A stretch of 60,000 bases of DNA, taken from positions 65,132,533 to 65,192,532 of the forward strand of contig OX485804.1 of NCBI GenBank assembly GCA_950295325.1. Reading direction: 5' to 3'. The translations under genes were made by a program, and so were the position numbers. The notes under the pieces are model-generated. The model was given only the letters and a program-made list of their open reading frames with translations. It searched no databases and had not been told where the DNA came from. Position 1 is the stretch's first letter. Each line of letters begins with the position of its first letter. This stretch comes from Polytrichum commune (taxonomy: Eukaryota; Streptophyta; Polytrichopsida; Polytrichales; Polytrichaceae). This document shows positions 38,494-49,333 of the stretch, in pieces.

Positions 38494-39827
38494 AAAGATG
38501 TAAGGTCATCAAATTGATCTTAGTCGTTATATTACACAACCCACTCCAGTCTACCGTTCCAAGGAATCAACTTTTTTGACCCCATCTTGATGTAAGTACT
38601 TCTAATCCCATAAGCATTCCGGCTTCTTGGACTTTAGAATAAATCTCATTCATTGGACAATTGAGACAGTTGAACACCATGACACCACATAATCATGGAA
38701 CTTGAAATATCAACATGCCATTGAAACTCGGAGATGGACAACACATACTTGGAACATGTGAGTGGGTACACTTTGTTTTTTTTTTTTTGCAGTTCCCTAG
38801 GTGCAGTCAAGCCCAGAGCTTGCTCAAAGTGTCCATCCCACGATCATCCTATGTCGAAGTTCGATTGTTGCTAATTCAAAATCTAAGTCAAGGTAGTCTT
38901 CAATTTTTTTTTTCCGACACAATTTTCATGAAGGCATTGATTGGAACCTCGAGCTAATACGATGAGATCTCCTCACTTCAAAGTCATTGACATATTCATA
39001 GTTTGCTTGTTCATCACCAATTCAAGGAGTGAAAATATGACTTTGATATGGTTTTGGGGTAATTAAAATTCAGCCTAGATCACATTGATTCTCCACTTGA
39101 AAAGAGTAATAAACTCCCATGATTGCCTATGTTACTCCCATCCCAAGACATGCTTTGATGGCACGAGTCCTAGTGGGTTCTTACATGTAGAATGCATGTG
39201 AAAATGTGTATCACATATTCGATCATTGATCCAAACACAAGGGTTATGAGAACTCGTCACAATGTTTCATCCACAAAAATGCAACATCATCCATAATTTT
39301 CATACTTTGTCCACCAATCGATTGGTCATGATAGGTGACCATCTCGAGGAAGTGGCTCACCATCCGGTCACCTTGAGTTGGTTTTCTAGTCAGTTACTTG
39401 ATGCATTGGTGCCAATGTTTGTTATGGGAAATGAATCAGAGTGCATCGACGAATTAGGTAGTTGCTCACCCATCTCACATTGACTCGAATTTCATCACCC
39501 GAGCCTCCCTCCCCCCGACCGTATGACTCAATGTACACACATGTACACCGTGGTATTATACCAAACATTCATGGCATTCAATGTTGCCAACGTTGATTTG
39601 GAAAGGTTATGTCATTTATTGATGATTGAAAAATTATGTAAATGACATCGCTTTGGGACGTAGGAGACAACCACGATAGTCCTCCAATCGTACAAATAGT
39701 GTGCATTGTGTTTGACCAATTCGAGACATGTAACCAATGTCGTGTGGTTATATTGAGAGACAACAATGAATGTTGTGCATGCTCAATCGAACTAAAATAA
39801 TGACCATGTTTTGTTGCTTTTCATTTC

Positions 39828-40110
39828 ATGACACCTATATTTCAGTGGTATGTTGTTGGGTGTGCCTCCGGGATTGGATACCGAAACAACAGATGTTTAG
39901 AAAAGATTGAACTACATGCTCAAAACACAATAACCATTATAAACTCAACAGTCAACATATTTGTGGGGAAACCTAAATGACAATTGAACGAGCACAAGAA
40001 TCTTCACTTCGATAATGTATAAAATGTTCATGTAAGGAAGGTGGTTACAATCTCAAGTTATATTTGCTAACCATCTTGTACTTATTGCATGCTTAATGAG
40101 CTAATTGAGG
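39828..40110 (+). repeat. Dispersed repeat, partner of 37329-37632
   Basis: The same block order as the copy at 37329-37632. A nearby segment (about 39241-39330) likewise resembles 43510-43600 (TTTCATCCA, CATCATCCATAAT / ATCATTCATAAT, TTGTCCAC, GATTGGT). The 37-44 kb region therefore seems to hold pieces of one or more old repeat families. Confidence 0.55.
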
Positions 40111-40472
40111 AAAGTAACCGAATGAGGGTTGTCTACATCACATGCAAAATTATAGGAACATCACACACCTATTTAAATACGTTGATCAACTCTCTCTCTT
40201 TTTCTTAACATAAATAACTGTTGGAGTTGCCTACTTGATCAAATTGTTGTATAGGATGTTAAGTTGTGTAGACTACATGTGGTGACTTCGACCAATGCAA
40301 GTGTGGCATGTGGCAATATGAGTGTGACATGTGACTTGTTTTTGAGTCAAATGATGTAACAATTGCTTAGTAAACAAGACACCCTAGTTGCGTTTTGCAG
40401 ATGATGTCCAAGGCATAAACCATGGTAGGCGCACCCAAAATTGTCATGGTCTTCATTCCGTCTCCTACAAAT

Positions 40473-40707
40473 GAACCTTATGGTGGGACATCGGTGTCCC
40501 ATCATACATTGGTTAAACCCTAAAGCCCATGTTGACGTCAAAATTGACTAGTTGAAGGCGATGAAAGCGGCGTTGAGATTATCTCAACGTCTTGTACATG
40601 CGCTGATGTTCAAAGTTGGTTTTTATTTTTGATCAGATACAACCACAAAACTGATCATCAAGGGTATTCCGATTTATTTGGGACACCAATGTCCCGCCAT
40701 AAGGTTC
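40473..40707. mobile_element. 235-bp MITE with GAACCTTATGG ends and AAAT duplication
   Basis: The left end GAACCTTATGGTGGGACATC and the right end, read inverted GAACCTTATGGCGGGACATT, match at all but two positions and continue into GGTGTCCC. It is flanked by AAAT on both sides (40469-40472, 40708-40711). Non-coding. The family was not found elsewhere in the window. Confidence 0.82.
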
Positions 40708-41445
40708 AAATGCACACATGTGAGTTTTAAATATGTAAATTACAAGCTGAAACAACCCAACTAACTTGTGACACCGCCTACATATTCTTAAAGTTGGAAG
40801 GTCATGGATAGAGAGTGACTTTCGTGACTATGATAAGTCCATGTATTTTCAACTTTAGTAAATTATAAGATATTTATCATGGGTGCAAATTTCATGTTGT
40901 TTGTAGATTTAGATTCTTCATGTATTTGCCTTCCACATAAATATTGTTCCAAATTGATTATATATGCTCAATTGCTTTAAATGTCATAAAGAGATGCCTC
41001 TACCACAAGTACATCACATGGACATATTAGTGTAAGTGAAAAATTAGCGTGGAAATAATTAGCATGTGCCACACCAATTTTCTAGTCATGGTGGAATTAA
41101 CATGAGTCCAAGACCCTAGTTCTCCCTATAAGTCTTCATAAAGACTTCCAACCAACATACTACATGTTAGTTATAAGACAAAGTAGCATAAAATGAATAA
41201 CAACTCACATTAATCCATAGAAGAAGAAAAATTCATGACCCACACTAATATTTTACTAAAAACTTCAACATGGGTTGAAATTTAATGTAACCCATATGAA
41301 ATTTCATTACGAGAATTAGTGTGGACTCTATAAATAAATTGCGCCTCACAACAATAGGACTATTTAGTGTAGTTTTATTTGTTGTGTCCATCCTTGTTTT
41401 GTCATCACATAGTACCATGATGGCAAAATTTTCATTATTTAATAT

Positions 41446-41627
41446 CTAGAGCATGATCACATAACATTATTCAAATCCATAAGAGTGTTTTGTGGGACTG
41501 ACAAAATTCCACAAAATATTTTGAAATATTCCCACATTTAGTATGATATATGGGGAATATTATGTAGAATATTGTCAGTCCCACATAACACTCTTATGGA
41601 TCCGAATAATGTTATGCACTAGAGTTA
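41446..41627. repeat. Long hairpin: ~60-nt inverted arms, short loop
   Basis: The arms 41461-41520 and 41556-41615 are complementary with only about half a dozen mismatches (for example TCCATAAGAGTGTT and AACACTCTTATGGA; GTGGGACTGACAA and TTGTCAGTCCCAC). A 35-nt centre separates them, and weaker pairing continues outward (CTAGAGCAT / GCACTAGAG). It could be a very short foldback transposon or a small-RNA precursor; the sequence alone does not decide. Confidence 0.85.
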
Positions 41628-42237
41628 CATCAACGGTAATGATCATAGTGGACACCAATAATTTGGGTGTCAATTGGAGTGTTGTATAAATATTTGTATG
41701 ATGGTCCATCAAATCAAGCATGAAAACATATACGCCAAGATTGTGTAAGGACATTTTGCTAATTTCACGGCATGCTTTGTCAATGGTTTAGTGTTTTCAA
41801 GGTTGTTGAATTGGCATTATAATTGTCATTTTCATCTCATTGTCTGCAAAAGGATATCCCCTTTCCCTCACTCTACTCTAAATTCACATCGATGAATTTT
41901 AAACATATTTGGATTGGATCGATAGGGATTCTCCGTGTTTATTTAACATAATGGTTGTCATTCTCTTTTGTATTAACAATGTTGTTATGTTCAACAAGCT
42001 TGTAAAGACTTATAAACAAGCTATACGGGTCTTGCACTTCCTCTAGTCTTAATTTCAATTTATCTAAGACAACATTTTTGATTTTTGGCCGCAGCAAAAG
42101 ATAATTAGACCAAGAGGCATTTTGCCTAGGCAAAGACCAAATTGAGATAAACCATGAGTATAAACCAAGACCTTGGGATTGGTTTCTATTTGGATGGTTA
42201 CTTTGAGCCATGAAGTAAAAGACGACAAATTGATGGT

Positions 42238-42905
42238 ATGGAAGTTTTGATGACCACTTTAAGGAAAGAAACAATAGTTGGAGTCACATATTGGGAACCC
42301 AAATACCATCTTCTCAAGGCTTTGTTGCTTCCAACTTTGACACATGACACTAAGATTTGTGAAGGTGACTTGAAAAACTCTCAATGGAAGGTTTTTGAGA
42401 AGGGCATGAAGATACATGATGTCTCACGTCAAAGTGCGTTCTTCAACAACCTACCACATGTTGTTGGCCATATTTGGAGAACTTCTCGTGGAATTATATG
42501 CCCTTGAAGCTAACTACGTGTTTTCAACAATGGCTTTGCCCATCTACCCTCCTTTTGGTTGATTAGTCAAGCAACCTTCCTTTCTCAACACCTTGCCGAC
42601 CCAAGGATTTGACACATGGCACAAATTGACATCCATGTGGAAGGCACTATGGGCTCTGTCTCGATAAGAAACTCATGACAACCCCACGCCATCAAAATTC
42701 ACATTTGATGATATTAATGAGGTTTTTCTTCCTGGAGAATGAAACTCTTTCCATCTCTCAGGGAGGAGATTCAATTACATCCACCTTGAGGATTTTCTCA
42801 AATACAAACGTGAATTGGATTTGAAGTAACCATTAACACCACCACAATGCAAGATCATTGCCGCTTACCGCACCTCAAATCATAGACTTGCAGTATTAAG
42901 ATTGT
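42238..42905 (+). pseudogene. Degraded LINE-type retrotransposon remnant (ORF2 C-terminal part)
   Basis: Translation gives pieces that look like the C-terminal half of a plant non-LTR ORF2 protein: TYWEPKYHLLKALLLPTLTH, SQWKVFEKGMKIH and, in shifting frames, DTWHKLTSMWKA, FDDINEVFLPGE, FHLSGRRFNYIHLEDFLKYK, PPQCKIIAAYRTSNHRLA. Several frameshifts and in-frame stops interrupt it, so it is dead. The catalytic reverse transcriptase core upstream was not recognised, as expected of a 5'-truncated or decayed copy. The assignment rests on recalled sequence style and should be checked by search. Confidence 0.65.
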
Positions 42906-43779
42906 CTTATTCACACAATGTTGAATACTTCAAGGTAAACGCTACCCCAAAACATTCATTGCACTTGCTCTATGGGGACAACACTGTGATGGTCGTGTGT
43001 AACAATTTGTGCAACTAAAGTTTAATTACTAGAGAAAGGTACGTGGCCTAATCCGTGGACACATTCCACTTTGCAAACATACTTAGTTGTTGGATAACGT
43101 TTTTAGCAAAAATTGTGTAGCACATACATTGTTATTCAAGTTCCGTGATTGGATACCCTTGAAACACATAGGCCCTCTTAATTGTGTTAATGATTGAACA
43201 CGAAACGGTGTATGTAGTTTGAGTACAATAGTCACTCGAGTTCACATACAAATGAGTAGAGACAATGCACATGGACGAAACGTCTCTCATTCATACCAAC
43301 CCCTCTCTTTGTTTAACACACAATCCCAATCCCATCGTAACACACGTCTTTATGGTGTCCATTCTTAATTGCAAGACTTGTCATATACCAATCAAATAAT
43401 TTAGGTGTTTGATAGAGAAGAGTGACCACATAATGTCCCGCATACCTTAGTACTTGTGACCAACTTTCTTCAACACGATCTATTGCTCATCGAAGAGTAG
43501 AAAAGGAGATCATAACTTGTCGCCATTTTTCATCCATGCAGGTACAATATCATTCATAATCCTCATGTGTTGTCCACGAGATGATTGGTTGTGATTAGAG
43601 TACAACCACTAAATCCCTATCAAGGCCCCATTAGGAATCTATAGAGTGCCATAATTTTGATCAAGTTGGGATTGATTTCGGTAATTTTTTTTCATACGTG
43701 GTTAAAATAAGGTTCCACGTTTCACATGTTCTAAATGTTAGTTTCCATGTAGTCCACTTGCCCACAAGATTCTGGTGGG

Positions 43780-44045
43780 AATTGATAGTGCCATGACAAC
43801 ATGTCCTGGGGTTTGAGTGCTAAAGTGAGGAGTCTCAAAATCAAGTGGTTGTGGCAAACTCTAGACTTTGGTAATGTGTTTGGGTCAACTTTTGGCTTCA
43901 AAAGTTCACAATTATTTCAATTTAAGGAATAAAAGTACCAAAAAAATTCAATTCTCGCGATTTCTATCTTCCTACACAAGAAAAGTTTGCACCGCCTTGT
44001 ACTTCTCTATATTTGGCGCAAATTTTCTTAAGTGATTGGTTATGG
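43780..44045 (+). repeat. Dispersed repeat, partner at 47235-47510
   Basis: Shares GAGTGCTAAAGTGAGGAG, AATATGTTTGG/AATGTGTTTGG, TTCAAAA, CTTCCTACA, GAAAAGTTTGCACCGC / GAAAAATTTGCACTGC, TACTTCTCTA and CTTAAGTGATTGGTTATG with 47235-47510, in the same order. Non-coding, diverged. Confidence 0.7.
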
Positions 44046-44639
44046 GTGCTTGTACCCAAGTAACCAATGAGTGGAGAATGGATGACTTGTGTCTCCCTCA
44101 TCTTTGTCCTCATCCTCATCCCATGGCTCATCTTCTGCTCTCCTCTCATTGGTTCTCTGAGGTTGAGGCAGACATAACCGATAAAATAAGAGAGTTTGCA
44201 TTTGTTTAGGAGGAGTATAAGCGGGGAGTTGTTTTTCTTGCGAAGAGAATCAAATTCAAGGAGAATGCAAAATCAAAATAAATAAAGAAAGAAAAAGAAA
44301 AGAACATCAACTTTTAGTGGATGTGAGGTTGGTTCATCCACCATGTTCGTTACTTTTATGCGAGGAAAATGGTGTATTGCCTATTCTTCAATAGGTGGAC
44401 CCGTGTTAAGGACATTTAGGGGGGAGAGAGGAGTGAGACAATGGGGGGGGCTCCCCTTAGTCAATGGGAACCAAATGTTGGTGGTGGTTGAGTTTTCTTT
44501 TGTTAAGAATGATGCATGTGACGTATTCAATGGCATTGAGGGGGATGTGTTCCACGAGTTGTTTGAGTTTACATTGGTATGTCAATGTATTTTAGGATGT
44601 CAATGAAAGGTTGGTGAATAGTACCATGCATTCTTGCTA

Positions 44640-45400
44640 TGAAGGGTGGGGAGTATGTTGGTGATTCACCCTTTACGTAAAGGATGTCATGGCATAGTTT
44701 AGCTAAATATTTGCATTTGAGTACGAAGCAATAAGATGGGAGAAGTCGTGTGGGAAGGATATTTTGAGGTTGTCGTTGGTGTTGGGTACTGGCATGTACA
44801 AGAGTAAAATGGCGGGTGTGTGGGAGTGCTAGTAGTGTATCAACAATGGCATGAAAAGCTTTGCCATGTCAATTAGTGCAGAGGTTGTTGGTGTGTTTTG
44901 TTGGTGCAACAAGAGAGTAGGTGTAGGCCTGTATCATTTTGGTTGAGACGGCAAAGGGTGCATTGTGGGGAAATGTTGGTGTTGAGTATTTTATGTTTTC
45001 GGTAGTTGCCCAAGCACCTACCGTATCTTAATTTTAGGGTTTGTGTAATTTGGGCATTTGAGATGCGAGGTGAGGTCCACAAGAGGTTGGACCATGTGTG
45101 ATGGATATTTATGTTTTGTAGCCATTTGTTTATGCAGGGGAATGTAGTGGATGCGGAGAAGACTATGCAACTTAAGTGTTTCTATTTATATATCATTTGT
45201 GATTGCGGATGGAACCATCGTGTTGGGTGGAGGTAGGAATGCTAGTGGGCCAATAGGGGATACAATGGCCAATAGTGAGAGAGGTATGGGCTTTGTTGTG
45301 GATCCTTGTTTATTTAGCAAGTTTGTCCACATGGTCATTGCCAGTTATGTTATTGTGTGCTCTTACTTCCTGGACGGTGATGTGGTCCTTGGATTGTTTT
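44640..45400 (-). pseudogene. LINE remnant with RNase H end and zinc motif, minus strand
   Basis: Reading the minus strand, the 5' part gives EVRAHNNITGNDHVDKLAK, the usual C-terminal signature of an RNase H domain (the H of RAH and D of NDHVD). Some 300 bp on comes TLKLRYGRCLGNYRKHKIL then CTLCRLNQNDTGLHLLSCC, a C-x2-C...H-x4-C zinc motif typical of plant LINE ORF2 tails. Later pieces (STPTHPPFYSCTCQ) resemble the conserved tail beyond it. Stops and frame changes throughout show it is inactive. Confidence 0.65.
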
Positions 45401-46167
45401 TTTTTTTTATAAAAAAGAGAGTTTTTGCAATGAGAAGTAAACTTCAATAGTTTTGAAAAAACCAAAAAAATAATGGATACGGAATTGCTACACATTTCAA
45501 AGTGGTAAGTTAGGGGAACACATAACCAATTTATCGGTTAACCCATAACCACTCATATGCATTCTCATGCTTGACCACTACAGTTGTCAAAAACTCTTAC
45601 GAGGGTAACCAATCACAAACCGCCACCACATAAAAATGTTAACCTTCGTTCACATACAAAACACAAACCTCATCCACCCATGTCAGCATTCCACGACCCC
45701 AGTGAGCGGTTAAATGGACCCGGTCGACTACGGGATGCTTCGACGTTAGGCCCATGTTGCCAAGTGGTGGTCCACTTCTGGATTCTTCCAGACCATTCCT
45801 TTGATGACTCCTGACATTGTTCTCCCAAGCGGTGCATAACTTACTTATATTACTATAGAGCGAAAGGCAGTGTCATCATCTATCTACACAAATAATTGAT
45901 CACAGCACAAACTGGGTTTAGAATAGCTTAGCATCATCATGCACACATTCGCACGGCACTGACGTTGGAGGCCGGCAGATTGCCTTTTAGACTTCCTTTC
46001 TCCCATTCAGAGATTCTTGGATATAATCAGTTGAGATCCTAGTGTTTTCAAGTCCATCCGGTTACATGTTGACATCTTCCGGGTTCCCTTTATTAAATTG
46101 AATGATATCATTTAAAAAGGATCGATTGTTGTCCTTAAGTCTTTCTCGAACTCAACCGGTTCATTTG

Positions 46168-46388
46168 TAGCTCATTGGTTATCCCGATGAGTGCGTGTTA
46201 CTATTTAGAGTTATGCAACGCCATAACGTCTTACTCGTGAGTTCGATTTTAACTAACGAATGTTTAATACGTTGTTCGGACATAACAGAACATAAATGAC
46301 TATGCTTTGTAGAACATTGCATTCTCATTAGATAGTGACAGCTTACCTCCGAACAGTAACACACACTAATTAGGATAATCGGTGTAGT
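46168..46388. mobile_element. MITE, GGGATAATC family, copy 3
   Basis: About 220 bp. The right end AGTAACACACACTAATTAGG then ATAATCGGTGTAG pairs with the left GTTATCCCGATGAGTGCGTG then TTACT. The interior aligns with 1557-1776 along most of its length. It ends only some 60 bp before another MITE starts at 46447. Confidence 0.75.
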
Positions 46389-46446
46389 GGTCGATTCTCC
46401 CCCGTTTATTGCTTCTTTCAACTTTGTCAACGTTTGGAGCAATAAA

Positions 46447-46948
46447 CTACACTAGATGTGATATTTAGTGTCACTTACTATGTGAAGTTACACAATGCTA
46501 TTTTTTTTACTATTGATGTAATTTTGTACCAAGTAGAGTTTTTAATGTTCTATAATGTCCAACCAACCAATTTGACATTTGTTGGTGAAATATGAAATAT
46601 ATAGTAAGAATGCATAGCATTCAATAACTCCAAATAGTAAATGACATTAAATATCATGTTTAGGGCCGGGTCACATGGGGTCCCAAGTCCTAAGTCCCAA
46701 CTATGACATGGATGCCTACATGGCAACATTATTGGGAGGTGAGGCTTGGGACTTGTGTTGTGAGATTGGGCGAGCAAAAATTAGACCCAACTCTCAACCC
46801 AATTCATGTGATTATTTTTTCACAAAAGAATCAAGATCCGACTTTAACGATAATTAACCATGTTTTAGTGGTTACTTAAGGCTCACAAGTTGTGACTTGC
46901 TAACGTGAGTGGGACTTGGGTCCCTGTGTGAACAGGCCCATAGTGTAG
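46447..46948. mobile_element. Palindromic-end MITE type B, split by a nested element
   Basis: It starts CTACACTAGATGTGATATTT and runs like the copy at 16553-16776 up to ATATCATGTTTA (46662), where the nested element begins. The missing last bases GTGTAG follow the insert at 46943-46948. Without the insert the element would be about 222 bp, matching its full-length relative. Confidence 0.8.
46663..46939. mobile_element. Nested PIF-like MITE, CCCAAGTC family, copy 1
   Basis: A 277-bp element. The left end GGGCCGGGTCACATGGGGTC pairs with the right GGGTCCCTGTGTGAACAGGC then CC. It is flanked by TTA and ATA, a once-mutated 3-bp duplication. It is nearly identical at its left half to 48468-48747. 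It sits inside the right tip of the type B MITE, so it is the younger of the two. Confidence 0.82.
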
Positions 46949-47234
46949 CTTGGTTTTTCTCACAAAACCGATTTTCAACACTGTGGGCGGGCCCCACCGT
47001 TGGTCCAATCAAACACACCCTTCTGGCCGCTTCTTAAACGGATGAATAAATGAGAGTTTCATCGAGTCGGAGATGAATGATGAGTACAGAAACCATCCAT
47101 CCGTGGAGCAAAAACCGAGAAGCAAACGACTGACGGCATCCATGTTAGTAAGTAAGATACTCTATAGTAGAGGCGCCTATTCCCAAGCAGGAACCCATGG
47201 GCAATCTATAGGGTACCGGAGTTTCGATCATGTT

Positions 47235-47510
47235 GGAACCAACAGTGTCATGACACGTGTCCTCGTTTTGAGTGCTAAAGTGAGGAGGAATGAGGAGTTG
47301 AAATGAGTGGTTATGATAAATTCTAAACATTGATAATATGTTTGGATCAATATTTGATTTCAAAATTTTACAATAGTTTCATTTTAAAGATTATAAATAC
47401 CATTTTTTTTATAGTCCTCATGATTTCTTCTTCCTACATGGGAAAAATTTGCACTGCTTTATACTTCTCTAGATATGGCGTAGAATCTCTTAAGTGATTG
47501 GTTATGTGGA
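47235..47510 (+). repeat. Dispersed repeat, partner of 43780-44045
   Basis: The same ordered blocks as 43780-44045, ending in CTTAAGTGATTGGTTATG. The flanks differ, so this is not a simple segmental duplication of the whole region. Confidence 0.7.
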
Positions 47511-48467
47511 ATGAAAAGCAGGCGGGAGCGAGAGCAAGGGGGAGAACAAGGACATGGCATTTAGAGGGGATGATGAAGATGGGGTGGATGACCAAAAGTT
47601 ACATTCATCCAACAAGCATTTATGTATCGAGGCGATGGCGATCCCTTTGACAAATTTTGGATGGGGGTTGTGGGATGTTAGTTAGAAGGAACTAACGAAA
47701 GTTTCATCCAAGGGACAATGGATGTGCGGGAGAATCATGCATTTAGAGGGAAAGAGGAAATTATCGCACCCAAGTGTATCTCTTGACCATCCAACTTAAA
47801 CACTTTATCATGTATAGGTTTGTGGTCGATTCCTCTTGAATGATTTGAACTAGACTAATTCATGGTCTTTAAAGTTAATTATGGTGTCAAAGGAACTAGA
47901 ATTAAGAACCTTTTAGGAATTTTATCTTGGATAAACGAGAGGTGTGCTTTGTATGTGATAATTCCTTCTCTCCCATTAAGAGCATGCCAAGAGCACGGGC
48001 TTCTATGTCCTGACACTAATTCAAAATGGACCTTACTTTTGGATCCAAAATTGGAATTTTGGTTTCTAAACCTATGAGGATCTTTTAAAACTTGTTTGTA
48101 TGTAAAATTTTAAAGTATTCTTTGAAAGAATGATGTTACATGACTACTAGTTCACTTTTCATAGTATGAACATTGATATGAATGCAAACTTTTGGACTCA
48201 ATGTTCCACATCTTGTCCAATAGGATCACTCCAGTCATGGGAAGATACGATGGATTCAATTGAATATACTAGGAATAAAATATGGTAGTATAGTTCAACG
48301 TATTGAAGAAAACATATAAGAATCAAGATACAATTAAATGTTCTTGAAAAAGTTTGGATTTAACTTAATCTTAGACCGGTTGTACCCACTTCTTATCTAA
48401 TCATGAACAAAGCCCCGTCATTAAACTTAAGTAGTTAAGTATCATCGAAGTTAGATCGGGCCTCTTA

Positions 48468-48747
48468 GGGCTGGTTCACATGGGGTCCCAAGTCCTAAGT
48501 CCCAAGTATGACATGGATACCTACATGACAACACTTTTTAATGAAAAGACTTGGAACTTGTGTTGAGAGTTGGGTCAAGCAAAAAGCTAAACCCAACTCT
48601 CAACCCAAATCCCGCGAATATTTATGCATAAAATAATTAAGATCCAACTTTAATGATACTTAACAATAATTTGAAGGTTTTCTTGAGGCTCAAAAGTTGG
48701 GACTTTTGCCTTCATGTTGGGACTTGGGACCCCATGTGAACCAACTC
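48468..48747. mobile_element. PIF-like MITE, CCCAAGTC family, copy 2
   Basis: A 280-bp element. The left end GGGCTGGTTCACATGGGGTC and the right GACCCCATGTGAACCAACTC-like end form a long inverted pair that continues through CCCAAGTCCTAAGTCCCAA on the left and a looser match on the right. It is flanked by TTA on the left; the right flank is TAG, so the duplication has decayed. Confidence 0.8.
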
Positions 48748-49333
48748 TAGACGGTATGCAATGACATGGTAATGGGGCTTCTATTCTTAAATAATGGATG
48801 AACGAGGGGCTGCCTGGTAAATAGACAGACAAAAGGAGCACATCTTCATCCATCCGGACTAGAAGAGAGTTCATGGATGTGAGGATTCTCTAAAATGAAC
48901 GTTGGATGAATAGAGGGTTGCACTTGCCACCACGGGTGGCTTTTTCATATTGCTTTCGAGGTCCTTCGGAAGACCACGAATTCTGCGTGATTGCTTTACC
49001 AGATCCAGGTTCTCGCCAACTCGAGGTGGTATGTAGGTACGTGTGAAGTTATTCGGTGCATCGTCTGGTTTTAATGAGATTATATGATGCCGTTTTGATG
49101 ATTTTAGCAAGTTCTTGTATCCGGTTGTACATTTTCTGCCGAGCACCGGTGAACTAAAATTTGCAAGAAACGGCGATTCGCTGCTTGTTCATTTTTCCTG
49201 GTTCCTCAGAAGGGAGTCATCAGTAGTGCACGGAGAGTTACAAATTCTAGTGCATTTTTCCATGTTGAGCTCATTTGTGCCGGTATCTTGGGTTGATCAC
49301 AGTTGTTAAGAGAGCCTGGATTTTCTTGTCACC

